Positions 1 to 8,967 of a DNA stretch of 54,305 nt are shown here, piece after piece (positions within the stretch are counted from its first letter, which is position 1; the number at the start of each line of letters is the position of its first letter). A program made the translations under genes and the position numbers. The notes below the pieces were generated by a model. That model was not told the DNA's origin. It was given only the letters and a program-made list of their open reading frames with translations, and searched no databases. This stretch comes from a virus, in IMG/VR virus record IMGVR_UViG_3300035660_000014, positions 1 to 54,305 of that record; one strand, written 5' to 3'.

Positions 1-132
1 GGTGAACAACCACAGGAAACCGGTAAAGGTCCTCCCGGTGTACAACCTGTGGAGACCACACAAACCGACTGCACACCCCAACCACAGGAGGTACGAGAGG
101 AAGATGCTCTTCCCTTTAACCTTCGAGTACAT
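1..132 (-). CDS. TM2-domain membrane protein (3' end outside window)
   Basis: Forty-four codons are visible from the ATG at 132-130, preceded by a strong AAGGAGG ribosome binding site. The visible part starts MYSKVKGKSIFLSYLLWLG and continues into a hydrophobic stretch with the GLHRLYTGRT motif. This matches the TM2 domain, two short transmembrane helices joined by a turn with a conserved G-x-H-R-x-Y-x-G. TM2 proteins are small inner-membrane proteins of poorly known role and occur in phages as accessory genes. It is the last gene after the fibre genes in transcription order. The rest of the gene lies left of position 1. The family assignment rests on this one motif. Confidence 0.6.
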   Translation of the reverse strand, partial: MYSKVKGKSIFLSYLLWLGCAVGLCGLHRLYTGRTFTGFLWLFT

Positions 133-211
133 CGTGCACCTCCTTCACCACATTATATGGCGACCCATCCAACCTTTCATACTCAACACCACAGTGCTCA
201 CCCCACACATG

Positions 212-1243
212 TTATGTGTATTCGTCCACCACCCAGCATCCAGCTGTACCCACACCTCCGGTTTGTGCTGCACTGACCGCCGTTCCGCCACCACCCCCAG
301 CTCCGTAACCCTTACCAGGGCTTCCCACACCGTTGACAATGGCTCCGACTCCGCCGCTACCGAACTTAGACGGAGCACCTCTACCGGAAACGCCGAGAAG
401 ACCGGAGTGCCTTTCCGAGTGTCCGCCGGGTGCACCGCCATCGTTCAGGTCACCGTTTGTGGACACAGTCGCACCCGCACCCCCGGCGGCGAGAATGAGT
501 GTCACCCCTGTTAGCATCCCGGGTCCACCCACGCCACCATTGACAGTGTAGGTTGTCGCCCCGACCACGAAAGTGCTGCTCCCACCGTTACCGCCCGCAC
601 CGCCAGTGTTCGCTCCAGCAGTGCCAGCCGCACCGAGGGTGTAGTTGTAGGTTGTGTTTGGGGTCACGGTCACCGTCTTCTCAAGGTAGCCCCCCGCTCC
701 ACCACCAGCCCCGTACGCCTGGTTGCCCGCCGCGTAGGATGCACCTCCACCTCCACCTCCCCCACCAACACCCCGGATGAAGATGGTTGTCGTGGTCGGT
801 CCGACCTTGTGTGTCGTACCCGATATCAGAACCGTCGTCTTGACGAATCGACCAGCACCACCCGCACCCGATTGCTTAACGTTGCCCTGAGCGTCGATGA
901 CTTTCCATCCTGCCGCATCCGTGTAATCCAGGTGTTCGCCCGGTTGGAGAGTGGTCACGATCAGCACATAGAACGTGCCACCGTGATTGCGCTGCACCGT
1001 AACCGTTGCCGCCACCGTATCAGCGTTATAAATACTCACACCGTTGCATTTGCGTTGCGTGCTGGCGATGGGCGAACCCATAATGATCACGGCGGTCGTA
1101 CCGTTCGTCAGTATCTCGGTTCCGCCGGGTGTGATGGTGGTGGCTGTGATGTCAACCCAGTCGGTACTGCACACAAGTTGATTGGTCGTGACCTCCACGG
1201 CCAGTTTTGCTTCCAACGCTTCGGTTGTGGCATCGAGAATCAT
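212..1243 (-). CDS. Glycine-rich tail fibre / adhesin tip protein
   Basis: This 343-residue protein begins MILDATTEALEAKLAVEV. After about residue 165 it is dominated by glycine, including a run of eight near residue 169, with GAGGGAGG and GGAGGNGG patches. Long glycine-rich loops of this kind are known from receptor-binding tips of phage fibres (the T-even gp38 type folds as a polyglycine-II sandwich). The N-terminal ~150 residues look beta-rich and may attach to the preceding fibre protein, whose gene ends one base upstream. A host-recognition role is inferred from composition and position at the end of the tail cluster. GC-rich codons differ from the A/C-rich plus strand seen elsewhere, suggesting modular exchange. 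Confidence 0.55.
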   Translation of the reverse strand: MILDATTEALEAKLAVEVTTNQLVCSTDWVDITATTITPGGTEILTNGTTAVIIMGSPIASTQRKCNGVSIYNADTVAATVTVQRNHGGTFYVLIVTTLQPGEHLDYTDAAGWKVIDAQGNVKQSGAGGAGRFVKTTVLISGTTHKVGPTTTTIFIRGVGGGGGGGGASYAAGNQAYGAGGGAGGYLEKTVTVTPNTTYNYTLGAAGTAGANTGGAGGNGGSSTFVVGATTYTVNGGVGGPGMLTGVTLILAAGGAGATVSTNGDLNDGGAPGGHSERHSGLLGVSGRGAPSKFGSGGVGAIVNGVGSPGKGYGAGGGGGTAVSAAQTGGVGTAGCWVVDEYT

Positions 1244-1244
1244 T

Positions 1245-2003
1245 TCAGCACCTCAAAGAGACGCACGCGAGCACCTGGGCCTGGGTGAGACCAGAACCTC
1301 CCGCTGGTGCATCCCATGTTCCATTGTCTTTCAGATATTTACCCGAAGGCGTGCCCGTTGCTGGACAACCACCTCTCTTAGCCACGGAGAGGGTGGGCAA
1401 ACGGTCGCCATCCAACGTTCCGGTGGTGATGGTGTCAGCGCCCTGGTTGTGCGCAGCGGGCGGCTGCGCCGTCGAGTGCGTTCCTGATGCGCGGTGTGTT
1501 TCAACGGTCCCGGAGGCTTCCGCACCTACGCCGACTGCGGTATGCGGCGAGCCTGTGCCTGTGATGTGCGTCTGGATGGCCGTGTCCTTCGGTTCGTAGG
1601 CGCTGGCGTGATCATGACTGGCAGTTGCAGCGCCGATGCCTGCCGGAGTGTGAGGACTACCAGTCCCCGTGATATGTGGCTGAATCGCGGGGTCCGCCGC
1701 TTCGTAGGCCACGCTGTGTTTGTCGCTGCCGTGATTCGTCGGCGTCCGGGGGTCCGAAAGGCGGGAATCGCCCTCGGCGACGATGCCGCCATGTGCTCCT
1801 GTTGTCGCCTCGTCGTGCGTGTCGAGGTTGCTCTGCACTCCGGCTGCCGCACCGGCGGTCTCCTTGCCGGCCAAGGCGGGTTCAAGTCCAACGACCTCTG
1901 ATATTTCCAACGTACCCGTGTGGTTAGCACGCCACTTTTCAGGACCGAGTTTGTTGGGGTTCTCATCAGTCCCCGAGGGTTGCCAAACGTGCGTGATAGG
2001 CAT
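1245..2003 (-). CDS. Tail fibre protein with repeated His/Thr-rich segments
   Basis: This 252-residue protein starts MPITHVWQPSGTDENPNK. It contains two copies of the segment IQ(P/T)HITGTGSPHT, each preceded by Y-E-x-x-D-x-A, and ends with TITTGTLDGDRLPTLS and GGSGLTQAQV. The phrase TGTLDGDRLP and a NGTWDAP-type segment are typical of phage tail-fibre shafts. The start has a GGAGAAGAGG ribosome binding site. Neighbouring genes are a repeat protein upstream and a glycine-rich tip protein downstream, as in a fibre operon. A structural, host-contact role is inferred. Base composition is GC-richer than that of the baseplate genes. Confidence 0.6.
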   Translation of the reverse strand: MPITHVWQPSGTDENPNKLGPEKWRANHTGTLEISEVVGLEPALAGKETAGAAAGVQSNLDTHDEATTGAHGGIVAEGDSRLSDPRTPTNHGSDKHSVAYEAADPAIQPHITGTGSPHTPAGIGAATASHDHASAYEPKDTAIQTHITGTGSPHTAVGVGAEASGTVETHRASGTHSTAQPPAAHNQGADTITTGTLDGDRLPTLSVAKRGGCPATGTPSGKYLKDNGTWDAPAGGSGLTQAQVLACVSLRC

Positions 2004-2012
2004 CCTCTTCTC

Positions 2013-2420
2013 CTATTGAATGAAGTCCTCCTGGGCAAACCCCACTTGAGCAAACCCCTCCTGGGCGGGAACGTGAGAGTCGAGATCGTACCAAACACCA
2101 TCCATCAACTTCACCGCAACCACGTGACCTCTAGCGTCAAGTCGCAGGTGCCAGATCGTGTTCCACCCAGCTGGAGTGCTCACCAGAGGGTTTCCATCCA
2201 GGTTGTACCACTTCGTCACCCAACCCGCATCCCACTCGACAAAACCTACCTCGACAACGTGTCCGCGTGCGTCGATACGTAGGTGGTGAAGTGGGTGAGT
2301 ACCTATCGCGGTCTGGCCAAGTGGGTTACCGTCCAGGTCGTACCACCAACCACCCGTCTCACTTTGAAAAGCCACCAGGTGCCCACGTGCATCTATCTGC
2401 AAATGCCAGACTGGTTGCAT
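2013..2420 (-). CDS. Three-repeat protein (H-L-x-D-A-R-G-H repeats)
   Basis: This 135-residue protein consists almost entirely of three ~40-residue repeats built on W-H-L-R-I-D-A-R-G-H-V-V and ending W-Y-D-L-D-G-N-P-L. Such W-x-L-D-G repeats suggest a small beta-propeller or beta-sheet repeat structure, perhaps a carbohydrate-binding or fibre-associated module. No family is recognised with confidence. It sits between the gpI-like baseplate protein and the fibre gene, so a virion role at the tail tip is likely by position. The ribosome binding site before the ATG is weak, so its translation may be coupled to the gene ending upstream. Confidence 0.45.
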   Translation of the reverse strand: MQPVWHLQIDARGHLVAFQSETGGWWYDLDGNPLGQTAIGTHPLHHLRIDARGHVVEVGFVEWDAGWVTKWYNLDGNPLVSTPAGWNTIWHLRLDARGHVVAVKLMDGVWYDLDSHVPAQEGFAQVGFAQEDFIQ

Positions 2421-2430
2421 GTTACACCAC

Positions 2431-4296
2431 TCAAAGCAACGACGTATCCAGTTTCACAGACTGGGGGTCGCCATGGACGAGTTGTTTGTAGAAAGGACTT
2501 GTGGGGTCGGTGTCGATCACGAGCCAACCGTCGTCCTCCCCACCCTGTGGACGCTGGTACACCAAGTCACCACCCTCGATACCCTGTCCAGTGGTGAGCC
2601 ACTCGTAACGGCAGTTGTCCTCCCGGATGTAGTAGAACGAGACCCTAGCACCACGAGGTGGTGGGTCCTTGAACGTAACTGTGAAGTTCCTCGTACCCCG
2701 GTAGTTCACCCTCTTCTGTGCCACAGCAACGTTCGGGTCCACGTCACCACCGAGGGTACCGTACCATGTAGTGTTACCCCCGGGTGTGACCATCTCGATG
2801 GTGTGTACGTTCTGTGTGATCTCCCTCCGTTTGACCGACACAGGTGCGGTATAACTCTGCTTGGTTGAGCACTTCAGGTGGATCGTACCCGCACTCGTGC
2901 TCTGGACTAGGTTAGTCTCCGCACCACTGTTGTCCTCGATAACAACTGCGTCTCCAGGAGAGAACAACGGTGCGGAAGGCGAAGAGATGGAGGTAGCACC
3001 CTGTGGGACAGACCCGATAACAGTTGCAGTGAGTGCGTCGAGTTTCGCCTCGAACCTGACGCTACAGGGGTGGGGTGGTGCACCCACATTGCCCGACCAA
3101 GCGGTAATGGTTCCGTTACCCTTAGTCGGGTGTGACTCGCCCACCTCGTTACCAGGGACACATCTAACGTGGGTCCAATCACCGTCGTCGACGTCTGGCA
3201 ACACTTCGTCGTCCGAAAGCTTCGCGTCACCCACCACGGTGTAATAGAAGACAGGGATAGGTCCACCCACGGGAGTGACCCACCACGGGTCGTTCTCGTC
3301 AGCGGGTGGGAACGTCTCACCCACACAGGGGAACCAGACACGACCCTTTGGTCCCTCATCCTCCCGACCCTTCACAACCGCGGGGAAGATCTCGGTCTCA
3401 GCACACGCCTGACAACCTGACTGACAAGAACCAGACTGGCAACCTTGTTCGCAACTCCCTGCTTCACACCTTGCCCGGCAGTCGAGTGCGCAAGGTTGGT
3501 GTGCCTCACCCGAACCTTCACACCCACCCTGACACGCGACCTGGCACGCGGAGTACTCGCAGGTGGTCTCACAATAGGCCTGGCAGGAGGACTCGCACGT
3601 GACCTGACAAGTAACGTCAACTGTGACTCCTCCGGGACCATCCAAGATGCCACCGGAGGAGTCGCTGTAGGTACCCACCAACCCACTCCCAGCAAGGGAG
3701 TCGCTAACACGAAGGGTTTCCTCCTGGTCAACCCTCTCCATGTTGTGTCGCAGAACAACGTGAATCGGTCTAAGACTCTCGATGACGGGGACCAGTTGCG
3801 AGGCGTCAGTGGGGGAGAGGAATACGGGGTTCCCGAGTGGGTCCAAATAGTACAGGTCGAACCTCGCAGCACGGAGTTGGTGTGTGTAGTCACTAAACCT
3901 AGAGTAGTCACCCTCCTCGTAGGGGACACTCTTCCAGAGTTCCCACGCCTTGTAGAGGATCCCCTCGACCCACCTAAACTGCTTGTCCCATCCGAGGTGG
4001 GTACCCTTCACCTTGTAGAACCCGACCAGGTTCTTGACGAACCACCGCTGGAAGGGGAGACCCAACCCGGAGTCGACCATCGTCCCGAGGGTCGCGGAGA
4101 TGAACAGGAGGAACTCGGGGTCGGTGATGTCGACGTCCATGATACGACCGAACTCACGGATCTCCGTCTCGGTAACACCAACCTCTTGTTCCAGACACTC
4201 GACCACCTTCTGGAAGTTCCCCACCGCATCGGGTCCACCAGACGCGAGGGAGTCCTTATAGCGGACTATCCTCGGGATGAGGTCCCAGAGAGCCAT
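2431..4296 (-). CDS. Baseplate gpI-like tail protein with Cys-rich insert and C-terminal domain
   Basis: This 621-residue protein has an N-terminal ~185-residue helical domain starting MALWDLIPRIVRYKDSLASG. The domain is paralogous to that of the next gene upstream and contains W-E-L-W-K, DYTHQL(R/K)AAR and PIHVV(L)R motifs. It matches the phage tail protein I class that joins baseplate J to the fibres. Residues ~230-298 are a cysteine-rich tract with Cys often every fourth residue (CESSCQAYCETTCE and similar). A beta-rich region of ~320 residues follows, which may bind fibres or ligand. Gene order (gp25, J, I, I') fits the P2 pattern. The call is good for the N-terminal domain and open for the rest. 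Confidence 0.6.
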   Translation of the reverse strand: MALWDLIPRIVRYKDSLASGGPDAVGNFQKVVECLEQEVGVTETEIREFGRIMDVDITDPEFLLFISATLGTMVDSGLGLPFQRWFVKNLVGFYKVKGTHLGWDKQFRWVEGILYKAWELWKSVPYEEGDYSRFSDYTHQLRAARFDLYYLDPLGNPVFLSPTDASQLVPVIESLRPIHVVLRHNMERVDQEETLRVSDSLAGSGLVGTYSDSSGGILDGPGGVTVDVTCQVTCESSCQAYCETTCEYSACQVACQGGCEGSGEAHQPCALDCRARCEAGSCEQGCQSGSCQSGCQACAETEIFPAVVKGREDEGPKGRVWFPCVGETFPPADENDPWWVTPVGGPIPVFYYTVVGDAKLSDDEVLPDVDDGDWTHVRCVPGNEVGESHPTKGNGTITAWSGNVGAPPHPCSVRFEAKLDALTATVIGSVPQGATSISSPSAPLFSPGDAVVIEDNSGAETNLVQSTSAGTIHLKCSTKQSYTAPVSVKRREITQNVHTIEMVTPGGNTTWYGTLGGDVDPNVAVAQKRVNYRGTRNFTVTFKDPPPRGARVSFYYIREDNCRYEWLTTGQGIEGGDLVYQRPQGGEDDGWLVIDTDPTSPFYKQLVHGDPQSVKLDTSLL

Positions 4297-4302
4297 TCAG
4301 AG

Positions 4303-5886
4303 CTACCCTAAAGGTAACTGGCAAGTAACCTCGCAAGTTGCTTCGCAACCACCGAGTTCGCAGACGGTTTGACAGGAGGACTGACAGACCGCCTGGCAGG
4401 TGTTCTCACACACCACCTCACAACCACCCAGTTGGCAGTGGGTCTGGCAGGTGTTCTCACACACCACCTCACAACCACCTAGTTCGCAACTAGTCTGACA
4501 GGTAACCTCACATCCCGTCATACAACCACCGAGTTCGCAACTAGTCTGACAGGCGAGTTGGCAGGTGGTTTGGCACGAAACGGACTCACACTCAGCCTCA
4601 CACCCACCGAGTTCGCAAATTCCCTCACACCCTGCTTCACACACAGCTTGGCACCCCGGTTCGCAACCAACCTGGCAGGGACCCTGGCAGACGAGTTGGC
4701 AGGCTAGTTGGCAATCGGTCTCACACACTACCTCACAACCGAGTTCGCAGGTGGTCTGGCAGGTTGCCTGACAGGTTACCTGACAGGTGTTCTCACATGC
4801 GGTCTCGCAACCCGCGAGTTCACAGGACCCTTGACAGACGTTCTCGCATGGGGTCTCGCAACCACCTTGACAGTAAGCCTGACAGGTGCCCTCACACACC
4901 ACCTCACAACCGAGTTCACAAACGGTCTGACAGGTGGTCTGGCAGGTGGTCTCACACGAGGTCAACTGGCAAGCGAGTTCGCAAGAGGTCTCACACCCAC
5001 CCTGGCATGCAGTCTGACAGGTGGTCTCACAAGTTGCTTCACACCCGGTCTCGCAACTGCCTGCCTCACAACTCGAACCCTCGCAACCGACCGACTCACA
5101 TTGTGCCTCACACCAAGTGACACACGTGGTGAGGACCGTGACGGCGTCGCTCATACCAAGGGGTGGTTCGGTGAAGTGACCACCTAACTGGTGGGGCGAC
5201 CAAAGTTCACCACCAGTCTCACATGTTGCCTCACAACCCGTCTCACAACCGCCTGTGGACTCGCACGCGGAGTCGCAAGCGTGGGGGACGAGATCGGTGG
5301 GGATGTCCCAGGGTGTTCCGGGCGACCTGATCAACACATGTATGGGCAAAACCGGAGTGAGGAGTGCGACCAACTCGTTCCTCACCACGGGGTCGAGCGA
5401 CACCGGTAGGGTAGGGTAACCAGTGGGAACGATGTCCACTCGTGCGGCTTTGAGTTGGTGTGTGTAGTCCCTAAACGGGCTGTAGTCCCACTCCTCGTGA
5501 ACCTTTGTCTTCCACAACTCCCAGGGGACGTGACCAGCCCACCCCCAGAGGGTCAACAGTGAGGAGAGACTTAGGTGGGCTCCCTTCAAGAGCCACACCA
5601 ACACCATACTCTTCACCACCACCCGCTTCTTTGTCGCAGACCAGGAACCGCTATAACCACCACACACGTAGTAGGCGAGGTAGGGGAGGAAGCCTAGAGG
5701 GCAGGTATCGGAGTCGGCCAAGTCCACCAGGTGGCGGATCTCCTCGCTGGTGACCTCCGTTTCCGACTCCAACCCATGAACGATCTTCTTTAGGATGGAC
5801 TCGGTGCCGACCGTTTCGTCGAGTATGCCACTCGCAAGGAGACTTTTAGACCGAACGACAAGAGGGAGGAGGTTGTAAAGGTCCAC
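4303..5886 (-). CDS. Baseplate gpI-like tail protein with long CxxxC-repeat tail
   Basis: This 527-residue protein starts at GTG with an AGAGGAAGAAG site. Residues 1-190 form a helical domain similar to the gpI-like paralogue just downstream (shared LLP/LIP start, WELWK, DYTHQLKAAR, LPIHVLIR). From residue 204 to 523 the protein is almost purely C-(E/Q)-x-x tetrapeptides, about 70 cysteines, with a five-residue step (ELGGC, ELAGC) every few units. No known fold is recognised. Possibilities are a metal-binding rod, a disulfide-stapled helix or solenoid, or an adhesive fibre. A separate protein with the same repeat is encoded at 41045-42271. Position next to baseplate J makes it a virion surface candidate. 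Confidence 0.6.
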   Translation of the reverse strand: MDLYNLLPLVVRSKSLLASGILDETVGTESILKKIVHGLESETEVTSEEIRHLVDLADSDTCPLGFLPYLAYYVCGGYSGSWSATKKRVVVKSMVLVWLLKGAHLSLSSLLTLWGWAGHVPWELWKTKVHEEWDYSPFRDYTHQLKAARVDIVPTGYPTLPVSLDPVVRNELVALLTPVLPIHVLIRSPGTPWDIPTDLVPHACDSACESTGGCETGCEATCETGGELWSPHQLGGHFTEPPLGMSDAVTVLTTCVTWCEAQCESVGCEGSSCEAGSCETGCEATCETTCQTACQGGCETSCELACQLTSCETTCQTTCQTVCELGCEVVCEGTCQAYCQGGCETPCENVCQGSCELAGCETACENTCQVTCQATCQTTCELGCEVVCETDCQLACQLVCQGPCQVGCEPGCQAVCEAGCEGICELGGCEAECESVSCQTTCQLACQTSCELGGCMTGCEVTCQTSCELGGCEVVCENTCQTHCQLGGCEVVCENTCQAVCQSSCQTVCELGGCEATCEVTCQLPLG

Positions 5887-5903
5887 ACCTATCTTCTTCC
5901 TCT

Positions 5904-8900
5904 CTACGCCGTCCCGATGGTGAGATTACCCCTCACCACGAGTTGGGTCTTCAAAACTGGGATGTCCTCGCTGGGGGTTCTCAACATCTGCCTGTACGTG
6001 GACCTCACCACCGTTCCCGCACCTGGGACAGCAGCGAAGGTGAAGTCGTACGCACCAGTATCGTAGTCGATGTGGTTGACACCCCCAGGGTTGACATCAC
6101 CAACCAACGCACCGTTTCCGTCGTCGGTCACGACCTGAATGCCATCGGAGAACGCGATGCCCTTCTCAGAGGTGATCGGGTCCCAGGGGACGATCGGGGG
6201 GTACGTAACCACACCCGTGAACCTTGCAGTGGACCCGTCAGAGGTGGCCTCAACCTCTCCCCTCTGGTAATCAGCCACGTTCCTGTAGGTCGCGTACACG
6301 AGTTGGCCAACAGCGGGTGCGGCGGTGAACGTCACGTCCACCGCACCTGTAGCGTAGTCGATCGTACCCGTACCCGAACCCGTTAGGTTACCCTCCCCGT
6401 CGTCGGTTAACGACTGGGTCCCCGCGAAGACAACCACGGTGTGAGGAACCACAGGGAGGTTCGGTTCGAGATCGAGTGTCGCGATGAAGTGGGTTGTAAC
6501 CGCGTTACCCACACCAATCGCGTCGGTCGACTTTAGGGAGGCAGTGATGAGGTTGACCACAGCATGGGAGACACCAACTGAGTCCTGGATTGCGTTGTAC
6601 ACCTTACTTATCCGTAGGGACACCCCGGGTTCGTTCTCCGCACTATCGAACAGGTCAACCAAACTGTCAGTCACGTTCGTCACAACCACCGCAGAGGTAT
6701 ACTCACTCTCGGGAGTCACAGTCACATCGATGTCCACATAGAGGATAACCCCATTGAGAACCTCCACGTCAGTACACACCACACGGATAGCACCCTCACC
6801 ATTGTTCATGAAGTACGTCTGAAGAGCGTCTTTCAAGCCCACTGAGGGTTCGACGATATTCCCACCACCATCTCTCGCCCATGTGTAGAGTTCGACAGTG
6901 TTGAGTTCCGGGATCTCTTGCTTCAGTTTGGCTTTCGCGAAGGCGACCTTCCCGTAGACAGGACTGCTGAAAGCAGTCGCGAGTGTGTCGAAGTCTCTCT
7001 CAGTAACCGCCCTCCCGTTCGTGGTAGCCCATCGAGGGATCCACAACTTCGCGTGCTCGATGGTCTCCCTCTCTTCACCACCACTCCCTCGGAAAACGTC
7101 ATTCACAACCCCAACGGACACAGAGGTCGGGGGAAGCACACCATCTAGGTACCCATCAATACTGGTGTTCACCTCACCGATGTTGATGTTACCTCTCACA
7201 CCACCACCCACCCTGTAGGTGACCACGATAGAGGACCCAGCGGGAGGGACCTGACCATTCACACCATCCCCAAACAGGACGTACACCTTGTCGTTCTCGT
7301 CGTGTTCCACCTGGTAGGCTGGGGAGGTGGTTGTGGCAAACACGAGAGAGGAGAGTGGAGACCACACAGCACCATCAACCACCACACTGATGGACCCGCT
7401 GACGACACCCGGTTCAGTCAGAGCAAGCCTCAACCAGGTAGCACCCGATCCGACGAACGACTCACTCCGAGCCTCACCCTCGGTGAAGGTGGCGGACCCC
7501 GTGAGAGACCCAGCGGAGATCCTCTGTTCAGCCAACACCCTGAAGGTCACACCCTTCGCGGTCTGGACAGTGGTCCCCACAGGGATAACCACGTCCACAA
7601 CCTGGGGTGCACCGATGGTTGCAGCGCACACAACCGCGGCACCAGTTGGGAGACCTAGTTGGTACCCCACCAACTTCCCCAACCTGATAACCGATTCTCT
7701 ATCCCGGGCTGTTGGAAGGAAACAATTGTGCACAAACACACCAGACCGGAGTCCGAAGTTATGGTGCTGCTCCACACGCAAATCGTAACAGTCCTCCCTT
7801 TCAACAAGACTCCGCACCACCTTCACACGGTGGTTATTAGCACACGCATACTGGTTGGACCAAGTCCTCTTGAGAGTTTCAGATCGCTTCAGGTTTGACT
7901 CGTGTGTCTGCTTACGTCCCAATAGTGCCGCACTGATCCTACACCGGTGCTCGAACGACTTGGCTCGTCCTGTGAGAGCCTCACTTACTTGCGCACCAAA
8001 CCCCTCGGGTTTAGGCACACCGGTTAGCAGGGATGAGACGTGACGTTTTGTGTCCTCCGTGTGGTGGTACCCACGAGCGAACTGGTTGCCTCCCATCCAT
8101 GCCGCGTGTTGGGGTCGCTTTTTACCACGGAAGGCGGAACCCGCACCATATCGCCACTCAGGAGTAACAGTGGGTCCGGAGATTTCACCAGATTTCACAC
8201 GCAACCAATATCGTTGAAGACCCTCAGAGATCCTCCTACGGTGGTCCGCTGTTTTCGGTGTAGAATGCAACTCACGGTGGCCACACCACGTCATCCACTC
8301 AAGCACCTCGGGACGATTGTCTCTTGTGTTGAAGCCACCATCAGGTTGCCTCTTGTGGTGAACCACTTCAAGGGGCACACCAAGAGCAAAGCACAAGTGA
8401 GTCCGGACAAGTTTCTTTATATCTGGTTGATAGAGTAACTCGTAACCCCAACGGTCGTACCAGCGGTACAGTGGCATCAGGGACGTACCAGGAGTGAGAT
8501 CCTTCGCCTCCCTGTAGGTACCGTCACGGAGCATCCATAGGTGGTCTGGGGTACAGCGAACGGATTGGTTGTTGTCGAGAATGACCTCGACCAGTTCGGC
8601 GTTAAGCCGAGTTTTACTCACACCCGTACAGCGACCTGGAACGATCTTCCCGGAAGAGTGGTCGTGGGAGTAAACCCAGAATGGGTCACGACCGACGAGG
8701 TCCTTAATCAGGGCTTCGGTGCCATCCACGAGGGGGATTACAGTATCTCCAGTTAGGCACTCGTTTGCACTGAAATCTAGATAAAAACTCAGGATATCGT
8801 GGGTGTAGGCCACCAACTCCAACCACGCCATCCCTATGGAACTCTCATAAAAGTTGCGCCAAGTATCGGGGAACTTCGCCTGGAGGTGAGCCCGGAGGGC

Positions 8901-8954
8901 CACCATCACACTGTCGAAGTCCCGCGCGGTATAGTCGATCCTTGGAGGTGCCAC
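5904..8954 (-). CDS. Baseplate J-like wedge protein interrupted by an intein
   Basis: This 1016-residue precursor carries a 345-residue intein at residues 66-410, leaving a 671-residue baseplate J-like protein (P2 gpJ / Mu gp47 / T4 gp6 class). The N-extein has R-D-F-D-S-V-M and WLELVAYTHDILSFYLD. The C-extein resumes with the conserved FLPTARDRESVIRL. Two C-terminal modules of ~60 residues are related to one in the capsid protein (see findings). The start is GTG with a TAGGAGG site. It follows the gp25-like gene and precedes the gpI-like gene, the usual order. The protein should form the baseplate wedge ring after splicing. Without splicing the conserved J core would be split. Confidence 0.9.
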   Translation of the reverse strand: MAPPRIDYTARDFDSVMVALRAHLQAKFPDTWRNFYESSIGMAWLELVAYTHDILSFYLDFSANECLTGDTVIPLVDGTEALIKDLVGRDPFWVYSHDHSSGKIVPGRCTGVSKTRLNAELVEVILDNNQSVRCTPDHLWMLRDGTYREAKDLTPGTSLMPLYRWYDRWGYELLYQPDIKKLVRTHLCFALGVPLEVVHHKRQPDGGFNTRDNRPEVLEWMTWCGHRELHSTPKTADHRRRISEGLQRYWLRVKSGEISGPTVTPEWRYGAGSAFRGKKRPQHAAWMGGNQFARGYHHTEDTKRHVSSLLTGVPKPEGFGAQVSEALTGRAKSFEHRCRISAALLGRKQTHESNLKRSETLKRTWSNQYACANNHRVKVVRSLVEREDCYDLRVEQHHNFGLRSGVFVHNCFLPTARDRESVIRLGKLVGYQLGLPTGAAVVCAATIGAPQVVDVVIPVGTTVQTAKGVTFRVLAEQRISAGSLTGSATFTEGEARSESFVGSGATWLRLALTEPGVVSGSISVVVDGAVWSPLSSLVFATTTSPAYQVEHDENDKVYVLFGDGVNGQVPPAGSSIVVTYRVGGGVRGNINIGEVNTSIDGYLDGVLPPTSVSVGVVNDVFRGSGGEERETIEHAKLWIPRWATTNGRAVTERDFDTLATAFSSPVYGKVAFAKAKLKQEIPELNTVELYTWARDGGGNIVEPSVGLKDALQTYFMNNGEGAIRVVCTDVEVLNGVILYVDIDVTVTPESEYTSAVVVTNVTDSLVDLFDSAENEPGVSLRISKVYNAIQDSVGVSHAVVNLITASLKSTDAIGVGNAVTTHFIATLDLEPNLPVVPHTVVVFAGTQSLTDDGEGNLTGSGTGTIDYATGAVDVTFTAAPAVGQLVYATYRNVADYQRGEVEATSDGSTARFTGVVTYPPIVPWDPITSEKGIAFSDGIQVVTDDGNGALVGDVNPGGVNHIDYDTGAYDFTFAAVPGAGTVVRSTYRQMLRTPSEDIPVLKTQLVVRGNLTIGTA
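7725..8759 (-). mobile_element. Intein with HNH homing endonuclease in the baseplate J gene
   Basis: The insert begins with Cys66 (CLTGDTVIPLVDG, block A), has a block B-like CTPDHLW, and ends with block F/G residues CYDLRVEQHHNFGL and VFVHN followed by Cys as the +1 residue. All splice-site residues (Cys1, the His of block B, the penultimate His, terminal Asn, Cys+1) are present. An endonuclease region around intein residues 125-165 contains VVHHKRQPDG, DNRPEVLEWM and HRELH, the HNH signature. Downstream repeats such as HRRRISEGLQ and HRCRISAALLGRKQTHE resemble the NUMOD DNA-binding helices of homing enzymes. The element therefore looks complete and active for both splicing and homing. Confidence 0.9.
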
Positions 8955-8967
8955 CTTTTAGGTCCTC

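Noticed and set aside
3445-4311. Plus-strand frame of 288 codons opposite a gpI-like gene
   Set aside because: No recognisable domain and no ribosome binding site. The minus-strand gene has a paralogue and correct context.
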